From positions 71,191,237-71,255,236 of the forward strand of contig CM055316.2 in assembly GCA_029255685.2 (NCBI GenBank): a stretch of DNA of 64,000 nt, given 5' to 3'. The position numbers and the translations under genes are program-made. The notes under the pieces were generated by a model. The model saw only the letters and a program-made list of their open reading frames with translations. It made no database searches and was not told the DNA's origin. Numbering within the stretch: position 1 is the stretch's first letter; every line of letters begins with the position of its first letter. Positions 1 to 11,745 of the stretch are shown piece by piece. Origin of the DNA: Silene conica. Lineage: Eukaryota; Streptophyta; Magnoliopsida; Caryophyllales; Caryophyllaceae.

Positions 1-917
1 ATGAAATGGCCATGGAAGAAGATGAGATAAATTGATATACTGAAATAGGTAAGTTGCGTTTGTTTGTAATTTTAGGAGTTTGATAATTGAAGGTAAATGA
101 AAAGTGAAATTATTATAATGACGGGTGCAAATTTATAATAACCATAATAAGAGGGTAGTTGGGATTTCGGTATTTTCGAAATTTGTACTTAATTGGTATT
201 ATTGTAACTGTTGGTATTTTCCGATAATGTCATTAAAAGGGATTGATGATTCCAAGAATGTGTATTTGCAGGAAGAGAGGTTGGAACGTACACAATTAAT
301 GAGACTATGGAAAATTGTCAAATTGGAATATCATTGTATATTTAATATGAATTTGAATGGGATTTATGGAAAATTGTATGAACATTTAATATGAATTTTC
401 TGAACTATGGAAAATTATATGAACTGTTTGATTTTATGGAAAATTGTCAAATTCAAATTCATATTTAATATGAATTTGAATGGGATTTATGGAAAATTGT
501 ATGAACATTTAATATGAATTTTCTGAACTAAGGAAAATTGTATGAACCGTTAGATTTTATGGAAAATTGTGAAATTGAAATTCATATTAATATGAATTTG
601 AATGGGATTTATGGAAAATTGTATGAACATTTAATATGAAATTTCTGAACTATTGAAAATTGTATGAAACGTTTGATTTTAGGGAAAATTGTCAAATTGG
701 CAATTATGGTTTTATTTGATTGGCCGAAAAGCAATTATGGTTTGATTTGATTGGCTGAAAAAAACTGAAATGGTGAGGTTTAATGAGAGGCCTTGTAAAG
801 CAATTTTCTGAAATATGGTTGCGCCACGTCAGCTATTATACAAGATTCTTTTAATGACATAATGATGATTCCGCCAATCAAATTTCTCTAAATGTCTTTC
901 CTTTTATAAAAAGAGGA
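1..917 (-). mobile_element. Helitron, 5' end on minus strand, cut by window start
   Basis: Read on the minus strand, the sequence starting at 917 is TCCTCTTTTTATAAAAGG, followed about 20 bases later by ATTTGATTGG. The four other Helitron 5' ends in this window have the same layout (TC, TATAAAAGG, then ATTGG). The base before it is A, as expected for insertion between A and T. The 3' hairpin and CTAG would lie at or before the window start and are not seen. A stretch at 760-860 is shared with 53340-53470, next to other minus-strand Helitron ends. No ORF in it looks real. Confidence 0.5.
300..695. repeat. minisatellite, about 122-bp unit, three copies
   Basis: ATGAATTTGAATGGGATTTA recurs at about 347, 470 and 592, a period of 122-123 bp. 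Within each unit TTTATGGAAAATTGT occurs twice. The array lies inside the Helitron body and is AT-rich. The third copy degrades after about 690. Short ORFs through it are products of the repeat. Confidence 0.8.
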
Positions 918-1486
918 TTAAAACACAACAAATTTAATAAACAAATTATATTTCATTTTTCTTTCATACAACTAAAAAGCACCCTAACAACTATGAATCT
1001 AGTGGAGGAGACTTTTGTAAGGTATTTAATTATCGTTTCATATTTAACAATAAATTCTCTGTTTTCTTATAATTGGCAAATGTATGATAGGAAGATATGA
1101 AGATATGTGTCTTATGATATATATGAGAGATATTTTAGTTTTAAATATTATTTTATATATTTTATTTTATTAATATAATAAATTAGTGAATTAGCGAGTA
1201 TTTGCTAATTTTTGATAAGTGATGTCAAACATGGTCTAAATTTGATCCATTTGAAGGAACTCGAATCTGACCCACTCATATGTTCAATTTGTTTTGGATT
1301 GAACAAATGCAATTATAGTTTAATTTTCCTGTCTTTTTTTCATACTTTACTTCTCCGATCTAAGACCAATAAACACCTTAAATTATTTTCCATCATTTAG
1401 TCAAAGTATTTAAGTCAACTTTTTAACTTAGAAATAAGGGTATTTGAAAAATATTAATGACCAAATAAACATATATGAATATAATA
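918..1486. other. AT-rich spacer, no gene recognised
   Basis: No credible coding region. A short ATG (994) reading about ten codons to a possible GT donor near 1018 could be a first exon, but nothing supports a continuation. Confidence 0.4.
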
Positions 1487-1777
1487 CTCCCTCCTATTCA
1501 ACATAGCCTTCCCTATTTGGGGAAGGCACGGAGAATAAGGAGGGATTATTATATGGGAAAGTATTGGTGTGGAGTTGGTTAATTGGAGAGAGGGTATGTA
1601 TTGTGCGGTAATTGTTGTGAGTAAGGTGATTAAAACGAGTTTAAAGTATGAGTATGGTGGGGTATTGTGGTGGGGTGATTAAAATATGTATACAAACTTT
1701 ACTAAATAAGAAAATAGAGAAGGTATTGTGAATAGACGAAAAAGGAAATAGGAAAGGTTAGGTTAAATAGGAGGGAA
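1487..1777. mobile_element. Stowaway-like MITE
   Basis: A 291-bp non-coding element. The left end starts CTCCCTCCTATTCAACATAG and the right end is its inverted partner (reverse complement TTCCCTCCTATTTAACCTAA). A TA flanks each end (1485-1486 and 1778-1779). CTCCCTCC ends with TA target duplication mark Stowaway (Tc1/mariner-type) MITEs. Confidence 0.8.
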
Positions 1778-2623
1778 TATTATGAGATGTTTTGAATTGA
1801 ATCATAAATACTCCGTATAAAAAGAATTCTGACAAATAAATTGTAGTACTGCCTTGACTGATTGACTTTTGCGCCTCCAAATGAGATACTTTGGCATACT
1901 TGATACGACAATATGCGTAGGTTTCAATACGTTTCATCATAGACCATGCCGTCTTCGGTTAAATTAATGGGAAACATAGTAATATAAAAAGATAATAAAA
2001 AATTAACTTTCTCTCTTTATCAAATAAGAGGTCTTTTAATAATCTATCCCTATAAAAGGAGTAGAATTTAACTCATTTTGATTGGTTCATTGAATAAAAA
2101 AAAAAAACTACCCACTAACTTTAGTTTATTTTAATTTGCCTCTCTCCTAAATTCACATTTCGTCATTGTCATAATAAAATACGATACGATCAAATTATTG
2201 TTGATCGAAAATATAAATAATAGTATACAACGTTTCAATAAAATACGATATAGAACGGTCCAAATATAAAAATCAAATCCGAAAAACACAAAATTACAAA
2301 CACGAAAAAATAATTATAGTCCAAAAATTAAATTACATTATATTCTCCAATTTTCCAATCAATCAAATATAAATTAAGATACCAAACTGAATAAAATACG
2401 GTAAAATACGATATACAACGGTCCAATATATATCAAAATTATTACGTTTTCGCCAAGGTCATAATAAAAATCCTGTATATTAGAAAAAAACTGAAAAACA
2501 GCACAAAAAATAAACAAAATGGGAATTCCAACCTAAATAACTCATAGTCAACTAAAAATAATATTCAGGTGGGGATATTACTGTTATTAATCAAGTTGCA
2601 TATTAACATTAATGATAATACTA

Positions 2624-2632
2624 ATTATAATA
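2624..2632. repeat. 9-bp target site duplication of the MULE, left copy
   Basis: ATTATAATA, repeated exactly at 6934-6942 on the other side of the element. Confidence 0.92.
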
Positions 2633-3050
2633 CGGTTTTTCTATCCTATGCCCACAAGGCATAGGATAATAGTTTCAAGGCATAGATTAACAACCACTTT
2701 TATCCACTTTTATCCATCATAAGAATCTTTTTAATATTAAAATTAAATTATCATTAATTAACCATTTTTTTTCTCTCTCCTCCCTAATTTCCCTCTATTC
2801 CCTCTATTCCACTTTTTTTTTCTTTCCTTGCAATTCATTCCCACATTTTATTATACACCTTCCCCTTGGAATAACACATATAATCTTCCTCAGAAGAGCA
2901 AAAAAACAGATGATTATATATAGTGCCATCCTAAAATGTTCCTCAGCAATTGGATCATACAAATCAAGCAAGTTTCATGTAATTCTCAAATAAATTGTTC
3001 AACTTAAATGTCAGTGGTAATCGTCTATAATACTACAAAAGAAAGATGGT

Positions 3051-5732
3051 CTAACATTTTACATTAAAAATGGGATTTAATTCCTCAATATCTTGGGCAT
3101 CCTTTCTCCTTTTCCGAACATTACTAGTCGTCGGTATAGTGTTAACATGAAAATTTTCCTTATTCGGACAAGTTGTGATATTATGTCCGGGTTTTTTGCA
3201 ATAAGAACAGCTTCTTGTTTGCTTTGATGCAGCTTCTTTCCCACCAATTTGTCGTCTAAATTTTGGACGGCCTTTTGTTCTTGAAACGGGAGGATTAGCT
3301 ATAATAGTGTCATCGCCAATATTGCACGCCATATTTTCACATACCTCACTATGATTAGTCGTTGCACATACCTCACTATGATTAGTCGTTGAAAGAAGAA
3401 ATTGGACATGAAATTCGTCACGATGCCAACTTAACGGTAAATAGCTCACTGGAATTTCGAAACAATCTTTGTGTAGGAAGACGGATAAGACATGCCGACA
3501 TATAATGCCCCAAAATTCAAAAAGTTTGCAAGTGCAAGTGATATCGTCTTCGATCCATGTCACATTGTGCTTTTGCGAACTTAATTCCTTGTAGTGTTGC
3601 ACAATAAAAACAAATTTATCTTCATCGCATATCGTATATTGTGTAGCTGTTGCAAACTCATCTTGAAACTTTTTGAAAGCAAACGCCGTGAACAATTTGT
3701 ATACCTGCTCCTCTAGAGGAGATAATGTACGCAATGAAGATCCCCTGTACGTATCTAACATAGTATGATGTAGATGACTTTGCTCAATATCTTCGATCGC
3801 TAGATCAACCTACACATTCACAATATAAATAGTATAAATAAATGATTTTACTCAATATCTTCTCAACTAATCTTTCTTATCAACTCAACAAATTAACAAG
3901 GTCTTATACAATAATAATTAAATTATTTTACCGGTTTTAATATCCTATACACTAATCTAATAATGTTATACGTACATTATTAGTGCAGTAATAATGATAC
4001 GGTACCGATAATGATCTACGTACATTATTAGTGCATTATTGCATTGTGAGTACATGAATTAACATGAGCATTGAGTGCACAAGCGAATATGATATACGTA
4101 AATAATACTCCCTCTGTCTCAGTCATATGTTTACAGTATTTATACTTTTTTTAATCTCCCTCACAAAATAAAGGAAGTGTAAACATATAAACGGGACAGA
4201 GGAAATAATACATTTGGTAAAAATAATATATTAATTTAGCTTCTAGGAGTAACCTGTTTGATAAGCCGGGTTAAGCAAGAGCGTGATGATGTAAAACGCT
4301 TCACAAAACTATTAATACTCTCGCTTCTTCCGGTTGTTGTCATACCACCAAAAAAATTCTCACGAAGATATGCTGGGACCCAACTTTGTTTGATCTCGTA
4401 TAAGCCACATACATGCTTATTCTCATGCAAATTAAATTTTGACACTACAAGGGGCCATTCTCGTTCAAAATCATCAATAGAGTCCAACCTATAAAGTCTA
4501 TAAAACTCGGCACACCACTTTGAATATTGGTCTCTAAGAAGTGCGGTAAACCAGCCAGAAAATTTGGATGTAATATGCCATATACAAAAGGCATGTTTTG
4601 TATATGGCATTTCTGTCAATATAGCTTCTGTCATCCATGGATCTTGATCGGTGATGATTGTCTTTGGATGCCCCTTCATTAATGAAACAAAAGTCTAGTA
4701 ATCAAACAAAAATGCATTAGTTAAACAACAACAAAAATTTAGGAGGAAAAAAAAATTTATATTATTTTACGTACCTTCATCAACCAGCGGAAGGTAGCTA
4801 CACTTTCATTTCGAAGAAGAGCGCAACCGAAAAGTATAGTTCTTCCATGGTTATCGATCCCAATAAAAATGCCAAAAGGCATGTCAAATGCGTTCACTCT
4901 ATAAGTAGTGTCAAATCCAGTAGAATCTCCAAATTCTTGGTACATATCAAAACAATGAGCAGGCGACCAAAATATATTCTGAAGCCTATTTTGAGAATCA
5001 ACCGTGAAATCAAATTGAAAACTAGGATTTTGACTCTTTGCTATCTTACAATGCTCAAGAAGATCCACGGCATCGTTGTCCAAATTTTCTCTCTGAATCC
5101 TACTAAAAAAATTATGGACATCTTTTTTAAGAAAAGAAAGATCCCCATGTTTCACATTTTTTTGAAGCTCCATCACTCTCATTATTTGCTTGACTGAAAG
5201 ACCCGCATCTTTATATAACAAAAGTTGTTGCTCATCTTCCATAGATATGGTACGGTAAGAAGGAAGAAATCGCACTTGCACAGCTGACAACAATTCATGA
5301 TTATGAACTGAATTAAATTGGGTGACATGCCACTCCTCAGGAAAAATGTCATTTGTTTTTTTTTAAGTATACTCTCATGACAGCCTTACAACCACATCTT
5401 GACGATGACCTATTTCGTTGCTCTTTGAAAGGTTCTACAATTTTCTCCTCTGGGAAACCTTCTCTATGACATAAAAAATCTCGCCGAATCATTTTCCCAT
5501 TTTTATTTGCAAAACGGCCTCTTCGAATTGAAAACCCATTCTTCTTAGCGAAATTCTCATAAAATTTGTAAGCCTCTTGCTCGCTAAGAAAACATTGCCC
5601 CAGAAATGGCTCAAAAGAATTCGTATCAATTATGCCGTTATTGTCCACGTTACATATTTCATGTTCAGGAGAACTATTCAAATCAATAAAATTAACATAG
5701 TCGGACCTATAAATAAACAAAATGTTCGACAT
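3051..5732 (-). pseudogene. FAR1/FHY3-type MULE transposase with one frameshift
   Basis: Encodes a Mutator-type transposase of the FAR1 class. Read on minus: exon 1 at 5732-4775, exon 2 at 4694-4254 and exon 3 at 3809-3051, with GT-AG introns in matching phase. Order of domains: FAR1 DNA-binding domain (FYENFAKKNGFSIRRG, then the cysteines of FLCHREG and SRCGCKAVM), MULE DDE domain (STGFDTTYR, ITDQD, GRSES), SWIM zinc finger (ITCTCKLFEFWGIICRHV) and a CX2CX4HX4C zinc knuckle (CSYCKKPGHNITTC). The reading frame breaks once, in a run of nine A on the coding strand (5356-5364). On either side of the run the family sequence continues in a frame shifted by one base; the downstream frame reads NDIFPEEWHVTQFNSVHNH. 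Everything else is open, about 718 codons. The start is uncertain: ATG at 5732, or an upstream exon joined at the acceptor near 5706. The break is either a recent mutation or a homopolymer sequencing error. Confidence 0.9.
4108..4205. mobile_element. 98-bp Stowaway-like MITE in transposase intron 2
   Basis: CTCCCTCTGTCTC...ATATGTTTAC on the left is mirrored on the right (GTAAACATATAAACGGGACA, then GAGG). TA lies on both sides. It sits in the intron between the MULE exons 4694-4254 and 3809-3051, so it does not disturb coding. Confidence 0.75.
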
Positions 5733-6085
5733 TATTAGTAATTATAGCAAAACTTTACCCATTATACTCGCATATGTATGGAAAAGTTTGGAAAGTCTCA
5801 TTTTGGTACACTCTCTACTTTTGTCAAGCAAACACTACGTAACATAAAAATACAAAAAGAAAGAAATCCACCAATATGCCATGCGCCACTGCAACCCCAT
5901 AGAACTATAAATTTCCATTTTTTATTGCATTATCAGGGATTTCTGAAGTGAAGTTTAACTAATTGCATTCTTGGGAGTTGTTTTTATTTTCGACCTAAGT
6001 ATCACACATATAATAAAATTGCACTCCAATTGTCATATGCTAGGCTAGAAATTCAACAGCAAACGCATCAATAATCAATATCATC

Positions 6086-6207
6086 CTGAATTCTGACCGT
6101 TATTAAGCTTTTATCCTATTTTTGTAAAAAGTAGCACCTAATCTCAACTGAATTCTGACCGTTATTAAGCTTTTATCCTATTTTTGTAAAAAGTAGCACC
6201 TAATCTC
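6086..6207. repeat. tandem duplication, 62-bp unit, two copies
   Basis: CTGAATTCTGACCGTTATTA starts at 6086 and again at 6148, and the copies are nearly identical to about 6207. It lies in the MULE upstream of the transposase reading frame. Confidence 0.85.
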
Positions 6208-6225
6208 AGTGCTAACACAAAAACT

Positions 6226-6431
6226 TGTATAAGACCGTCGCACGTGCGACCAGTTGAAAAGTAACCATATTGTGATAAGTAGTGACCACTTTTGAGTAAA
6301 TAGTGACCACCTTTTTTAAGAAAAAAATGACCTATTTTTCAAAAGTTGTCACTTTTTATCAAAAAGTGGTCACATTTTACCACAAAATGGTCACATTTTG
6401 TAAAAAAGCACGGGTGAAACGGTCGTACAGG
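6226..6431. repeat. small inverted-repeat element rich in GTGACC/GGTCAC
   Basis: The left end contains the perfect palindrome GTCGCACGTGCGAC (6237-6250) after AAGACC. The right end carries an inverted, partly matching GGTGAAACGGTCGTAC. Between them GTGACC on the left half faces GGTCAC on the right half several times. A related piece lies at 27840-27925, with GGTCGCATGTGCGACC. Probably a MITE family; no target duplication was resolved. Confidence 0.45.
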
Positions 6432-7481
6432 AGAATTACTGCAGTGCTAAATAATTGGAAATTTTTTGGAGATCGAGCAATTTTTCGGAAATCTGTGCGT
6501 GTGAGGAGCTTACTAGATTTACAAATAATAATTATGAAGTTTGATTCCTTCTCCAAGCATAACAACACATTCAATTACATTAAAATTATTTTCTCAACAC
6601 AAAATTCATATAATGAGTAAAAAAAAGGATACAAAGACAAATACCTTTGGGTTGGAGTTGAAATAATAAAATTTTGTTCCATTAGAATAATAGCTATGAA
6701 CCAGTTTTAACTAATGAGTATGATGATGATAGGTAATTGAATAGTTAATTGGAAGAAGGGTGTATCAAAAAACGTGTATTAGAGGGAAATTAGGGAGGAG
6801 AGAGAGAAAAATGGTTAATTAATAATAATTTAGTTTTAATATTAAAAAGATTCTTATGGTGGATAAAAGTGGTTGTTAATCTATGCCTTGAAACTATTAT
6901 CCTATGCCTTGTGGGCATAGGATAGAAAAACCGATTATAATATAATACTAATAAAATACTGGAATAAAATACTTGAAATAAATTGAAAATCTGAAAATTA
7001 TAATTTTATTATGCTAAAAAAACTGCAAATTAATCTTATTCATGTAGATCTACTCCTAAGAGATTGAGAGGATATTGATAATAATCAAATAATTGACAGT
7101 TATAAAGAACACACAAGTAGGTAATAAAAAAAAACACGGGATCAATATTTCTAATAAAAAAATTCGTTAATTCTGAAACCATAACAAATAAAATTTGCCT
7201 TTTACATTAGTAATGAAATAGGTCGGATTTTATAGCAAAAAATGGTTTATTTTAGTAATTAATGGTTGATAATAATTTATCTATTATCTACTTAATTTTT
7301 ATTTTGAATTATATTTGTATTAATTAGTCACATATTTATTAGTAACCATTATTTAAAAACAGAACCGTACATTTGTTGTACGGGTATAAAACTAGTATTA
7401 TTCAAATATCATTTCTAAATTTTTTTTGTATTTAATAATAATTGAAAAAGTAATAATTTTTTTTGGAATAGGTAATAAGAA

Positions 7482-8100
7482 TTTTTTTTTTTTTTGAAAG
7501 AAAGATCACCCCATTAATAAATAGTCATACGACATCTACAATATATGTGTAATTTGACTGGATACAACTCAAAAAGAATCAAATAAAATAAAATCTTGTT
7601 CAAAGAAAGATTTGTAGAAAATTGAATTGTTTCAAAGCACGTCCTCTATCATATCGTCGCAAACAGGTTTTCACAAGAGGATCATAGGATTTCGAGCTTG
7701 ACGAGAGACGATTGCATCTGACCAAATTAAGTACAACCAACAAATCGACAACATATGTAATACCATATCACGATCTATTACGAAACCGATCTGCTTCCGC
7801 ATCTTCAACATATAAGAAACGACCAAGACTCTCATATCTATATTACCAATAGAACTAAAACCTTGAATAACAAGGACTGAAAAAACTCCGAAAATAGAGA
7901 CAAACGAACGGATCTCACCAAAAGGAAGACTTTTATTGATTAATTTATAAGGTTTCATAGTAAAAATTGATAAATAAAGTTTTATGGAGCTTACCATCGA
8001 TCAAAAGTCGATGAAAACCACAAATTTAATTGATAGAGGCTAGGATTTTGTTTAGAGAGAAGAAAGGGGAGAGTCCAAGTTTTTTTAAGAGAGAAGAATA
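7482..8100 (-). mobile_element. possible LINE-derived insertion with poly(A) tail
   Basis: On the minus strand the segment ends in a run of about 14 A (7482-7495) after TGGGGTGATCTTTCTTTC, a common plant non-LTR retrotransposon 3' end. It begins with a pyrimidine-rich leader and an ATG ORF (7997-7671, 108 codons) that shows no domain I recognise. AAGAAT occurs near both sides and could be a target duplication. A processed transcript copy is an alternative. Confidence 0.35.
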
Positions 8101-8638
8101 TTATTAGTTAGGGTTCACGTGTTAATTACTTTACCAACATTAGCCAAGATTGTGGATGAAATATCAATATTTTTGATTTTCTCTTTAATGTTACCGGAAA
8201 GAGAAATGGGATAATGATTATCAGGTGCATTAAATTATGTGCGAATGATTAAATTATTTACTAAATTTATTTTTTAAATAAAAAGGTTGTTAAAAAAATT
8301 GAATAGAACGATGAATAACTAGGATAACCGGAATATAGTATATTATAGTCGTTTTAAACAAATTACGAATAATATGACTTGATATATGTCATAAACATGT
8401 TTGAAATTTGATTAGGGCATTAATGAACAGAACTAACTTGTATTCCCAAATGAGCGGATTATAATTATTATCCCTAATTTTTTAGCTATCACTTTCACTA
8501 ATAAAATGATGTTTTTCCATTTCTTAGTTAAAGGGGTAAGTACTTTTTTTACTACAAAGTTTAAGTTTAAGGGTATAACTTATTCAATTAGAAATCATCG
8601 TAACCCTAAACCGCCGATCTATTGAAAGAAATAAAGTG
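8101..8638. other. AT-rich spacer, no gene seen
   Basis: No credible ORF. A short stretch, AAATCATCGTAACCCTAAAC (8592-8611), is echoed at about 9214-9240, on either side of the LTR-like block that follows. Confidence 0.4.
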
Positions 8639-9170
8639 TGTTATACCCCAAAATTGACTATTTTGTATGTCGACACGTGGCATCGTATAATTGAGCCGAG
8701 ATTGCATAAAGAAGGCTAAGTCAACAATATAAGAAGAAAGTTAAGGCAACAATAGAAGAAGAGTGTAGAAGAAGGAAGACGCGCAGCGAGAACGAGGAGA
8801 AGGAAAAGCTGTGGGTTCAAGGCTCGAGACTTCCCAAAATGGCCACACAACCAGACTTGGCCAGAAAAAGGAATAGAAGGGAAGAAGCTAAAAGAGGAGG
8901 AAAGAAATAGCAAATGAGCCGTTGGATAACAGCCAGATCCAACGGTCCATAGTAAGATATGGCTATAAATATGTAAAGAGTGTACAATGTAAATTGATTC
9001 CACCACTTAGCATACCAAGCACTTAGCAAAAACCCTAGAAAATACTTGTAACACAGAATACATTCTGCAAGAGCATTCTAGTGGAACTTGGAGGATATCG
9101 TCCTCCCGCGGTTTTTCCCTAAGGGGTTTCCGCGTCATCATCTCTTTGCATCCTCACCTACCTTCAAACA
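8639..9170 (+). repeat. LTR-like block, probably a solo or partial LTR
   Basis: The block starts TGTTATACCCCAAAATTG. Its base composition is higher in GC than the flanks. It contains TATAAATATG (8960s) and ends with CGCGGTTTTTCCCTAAGGGG followed by CGCG, an arrangement common at the R/U5 side of plant LTRs. No partner LTR, primer binding site or coding domain is nearby. The right boundary and a target duplication were not resolved. The ORFs within it are not convincing. Confidence 0.4.
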
Positions 9171-9844
9171 AATCCATAAACATAAAATTAACGATAATCC
9201 ACCTACATTCAATTTAGAAATCATTATAACCTCGAAACTAAATACTAGGTGAATTTTTTACCTAAACAAAGTGTTAATAGTCTAGCAACATATGGTTATA
9301 TATTTTAACTCAAGTATAATTGTACCATTAATTTCAAGGTCAAAAGGTTGGCTCATCACCTAAAACTTAGGTAGCTTCGAGCGCCTCGGTACCCGTGCAG
9401 TAGTATGTAACCATTCAAATACTTCTGAAATAGTACTATATATATTTTGTTCTATATAGTACCTTTGAGAGAATGGTATCGAGACTCGGGTCTAATAACA
9501 CATATGATTAAGAGCCGTGCGTAATTTAGTCTAAAATATAACAAGATCATAATAATAAAATTAAAACAAAAAAAAGGTTTTGTTTACGTGAAATTATTTG
9601 TATTGCCTCAATTACAAAAGTTGTGTTACAAGGAGTCCGTTCAATTCAAGTTTTGATGATACCAGTACTCTGGTAGTACATACTAAATAAAATAAAATTT
9701 CCGTCTTCCTCATATACCAGTATTTGATTTAAGGGACTTCAAATAAAAAAACCAAAGTAATAGGATAAAATTACATTGTATCAAATTTCGATCACGGAGT
9801 AATAAAAGAATGTACGATTGTAATATGATTGTTCATGAAACAAT
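9171..9844. other. spacer with a short palindrome, no gene seen
   Basis: GTACTATATA (9434-9443) pairs with TATATAGTAC a few bases later, a 10-bp stem. Otherwise only AT-rich sequence. Confidence 0.35.
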
Positions 9845-10816
9845 TTATATAATTTCAACGGTTAACCAGATCATTTCCTTAGTAACCATAGTACTTTTCA
9901 ACACGGCAGCTCCAACCTCTACTATTTTACTAGCGTACTGTGGTAACACTTCTCCGAGCACCGGTGACATTATATCCTCGGTCACCTCACCGTACTGGAC
10001 TATTATCTTTTGTCCAGTTCCCTGTGAAAACCGGAGGCGGCCAACGGGAGCATCGCATTGTCTTTCCTTACAATGAACGGGTGAGGTACTCACAACGGGG
10101 GCCCAAGCGTACATGGATGCCCCACACACGACTGCATGGTCCATTAGTATTGTGAAGGGCAATGCCTTGAGTATGTCCTGACTCAATTCTGGGTTCTCCT
10201 TTGTTGCGATGACCGCGACAACGCTGATGCCGAGTGGCTCCCAGCTTAGGCGGACTTTCTGTCCATCAGTTATGTGCACTCGACGAGAAATGTTGGTTGG
10301 AGCGGTACGACCTTCAATGTAAGTAAGGTGACTCCCAATGTTCCATGGAAAGTAATGGAATGACCATGCTGTTAGGATGTTCAGATACCTTAGGAAAGCC
10401 TTGACAGCTTGGACCGCTTCGCCTCGATTGGCAGCGTTGGGCAAATGTTCGCCCAACGCTGACGCAAAGCCACCCATTTCTGGAAAGCCAGCGTAACGGA
10501 GGAAGTTGCTGGTAGCATAGTCGAAGCGTCCGACTAGGGCACAACATTGGTCTACCGAGAATAGTTCGTCCTCGAATGTTCGAAACAAGGCGTACCATGT
10601 CATTGACAGGTCTCGGATCAAACTATTGGCAAAGTCCCATGTGGTGTAGTATTGGTTCATTGTCCCAATTTTTAGGCACCCGGTTCGAAGTTGACGGATT
10701 CCCTCAGGTTCGGTCCCTTGGACTGCCTCAGTTGCGGCGATTATGGCCTTGATTAGGTTCATGAGGTTGGTGTATGTGATGGGTGTTTCTGGGACGGCTA
10801 GGGTTTTTACTGCCAT
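9845..10816 (-). CDS. partitivirus coat-protein-like ORF (endogenous viral element)
   Basis: A single uninterrupted ORF of 323 codons. It stands out by GC content (near 50 percent by eye, against roughly 30 percent around it). It lacks a signal peptide, a membrane segment and introns. A central aromatic stretch (LTAWSFHYFPWNIGSHL, about residues 150-166) with the surrounding helical, low-charge sequence gives me the impression of a plant cryptic-virus (Partitiviridae) capsid protein, whose copies are known to be endogenised in plant genomes. Length is at the short end for such proteins. No second viral gene (RdRp) is nearby. A TATA-like sequence lies about 255 bp upstream. Because the frame is intact it may be recent or retained by the host. 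A nucleoprotein of another plant RNA virus is the main alternative; the family call rests on resemblance only. Confidence 0.45.
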   Translation of the reverse strand: MAVKTLAVPETPITYTNLMNLIKAIIAATEAVQGTEPEGIRQLRTGCLKIGTMNQYYTTWDFANSLIRDLSMTWYALFRTFEDELFSVDQCCALVGRFDYATSNFLRYAGFPEMGGFASALGEHLPNAANRGEAVQAVKAFLRYLNILTAWSFHYFPWNIGSHLTYIEGRTAPTNISRRVHITDGQKVRLSWEPLGISVVAVIATKENPELSQDILKALPFTILMDHAVVCGASMYAWAPVVSTSPVHCKERQCDAPVGRLRFSQGTGQKIIVQYGEVTEDIMSPVLGEVLPQYASKIVEVGAAVLKSTMVTKEMIWLTVEII

Positions 10817-11070
10817 TGCTCGAGTAATTGACTTAAAAAAGGTTTACTGATTATAAGAAAAATGAGATAACGTTACTAGCTGGTTATCTGATACTATTAA
10901 TATGGTTATTCGAGTAGTTTTATGAACAAATTAACGAAAATGTTTAATGGGTTGGATTTTTGTTGATTATGAAATCTAATATTGAAGAAAAGAAAGAAAT
11001 GAAGAATTAATTTTAGAACTCAACTAAATAATTAAGTTGTTGTTGTTTGATAGTGGAGGATTTTGAAGTG

Positions 11071-11078
11071 TATATATA
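11071..11078 (-). promoter_or_regulatory. candidate TATA box upstream of the virus-like ORF
   Basis: TATATATA on the minus strand, about 255 bp before the ATG at 10816, which would give a leader of roughly 220 bases. It is in AT-rich DNA, so chance occurrence is possible. Confidence 0.25.
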
Positions 11079-11745
11079 GGCAGTAAGTACGTTAGCAAGT
11101 GTTGAATGTCAATCACATGCAGCCTGAAATGTTAGACTAAAAGAGTACGTTAGCAAATATTTCATTGATTTTTCAATTTTCATCCATGTTAGGGCTTTTT
11201 CTAATTTGGACGCTATTTTTTTTTCCAAGATATTCAAAGATAAGTATAAGTTGTAAAGTATTGACTTATCGTACTATATAAATTAAGGGACGTATTTTTT
11301 CACATACGGATTTTACTCTTTCACATACACGTTTTATTATTTTACCCTTGTCATTTTTCTTCCCTCAATTTATTTTATCCAACCTTTTACCTTTCGATTC
11401 ACCACCGACGATTGTCCCGCCGGCGGCAAATCTACTCCGGGACCAACCAGGTCTATGAACACAAACTTTAAATTAAATACCCCTAAAGTTTTTGGTTTTT
11501 CCGTGAATGATTAAGATTGCGATTTTTATTGTTGGCAAATTTGTGAGCCTAAAGCATTGTGCATTTTATGTTGAATTTACATGTTTTTCCAACAATCAGG
11601 CTTTACTCAATGCTTTGATGAGGTGAGAATATTTGTTGTTTCCATTTATGTACAAGAAGCAACTAAGTACACGGCTAATGTCATTCAACAATCATGACTA
11701 TAAATCCTAATTTCATCTTATAATAAATAAATAAATAAATATTAA

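Larger units (their letters stand above)
2633..6933 (-). mobile_element. Mutator-like element (MULE) with long TIRs and 9-bp TSD
   Basis: The two ends are inverted copies beginning CGGTTTTTCTATCCTATGCC. They match over about 155-165 bp (2633-2798 against 6780-6933), with one internal 11-bp duplication in the left copy. The flanks are an exact 9-bp duplication, ATTATAATA, at 2624-2632 and 6934-6942. Long TIRs plus a 9-bp TSD plus a FAR1-type transposase define a MULE. The element is 4,301 bp, carries one gene on the minus strand, and sits inside the Helitron at 2043-7395. Confidence 0.93.
2043..7395 (+). mobile_element. Helitron interrupted by a nested MULE
   Basis: The 5' end is TCTATCCCTATAAAAGGAG after an A (2042). 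An alternative TC lies at 2047. The 3' end is a hairpin, CCGTAC-ATTTGTT-GTACGG, followed by GTATAAAACTAG at 7395 and then a T. These are the standard Helitron termini (5' TC, 3' hairpin plus CTRR, insertion between A and T). Removing the nested MULE and its 9-bp duplication leaves about 1.05 kb, close to the 1.1-kb Helitron at 28134-29239. It is non-autonomous: no Rep/helicase is present. Confidence 0.75.

Noticed and set aside
8716-9029. Two overlapping minus-strand ORFs of 70-96 codons
   Set aside because: They lie in an LTR-like block and have low-complexity, unrecognisable translations.
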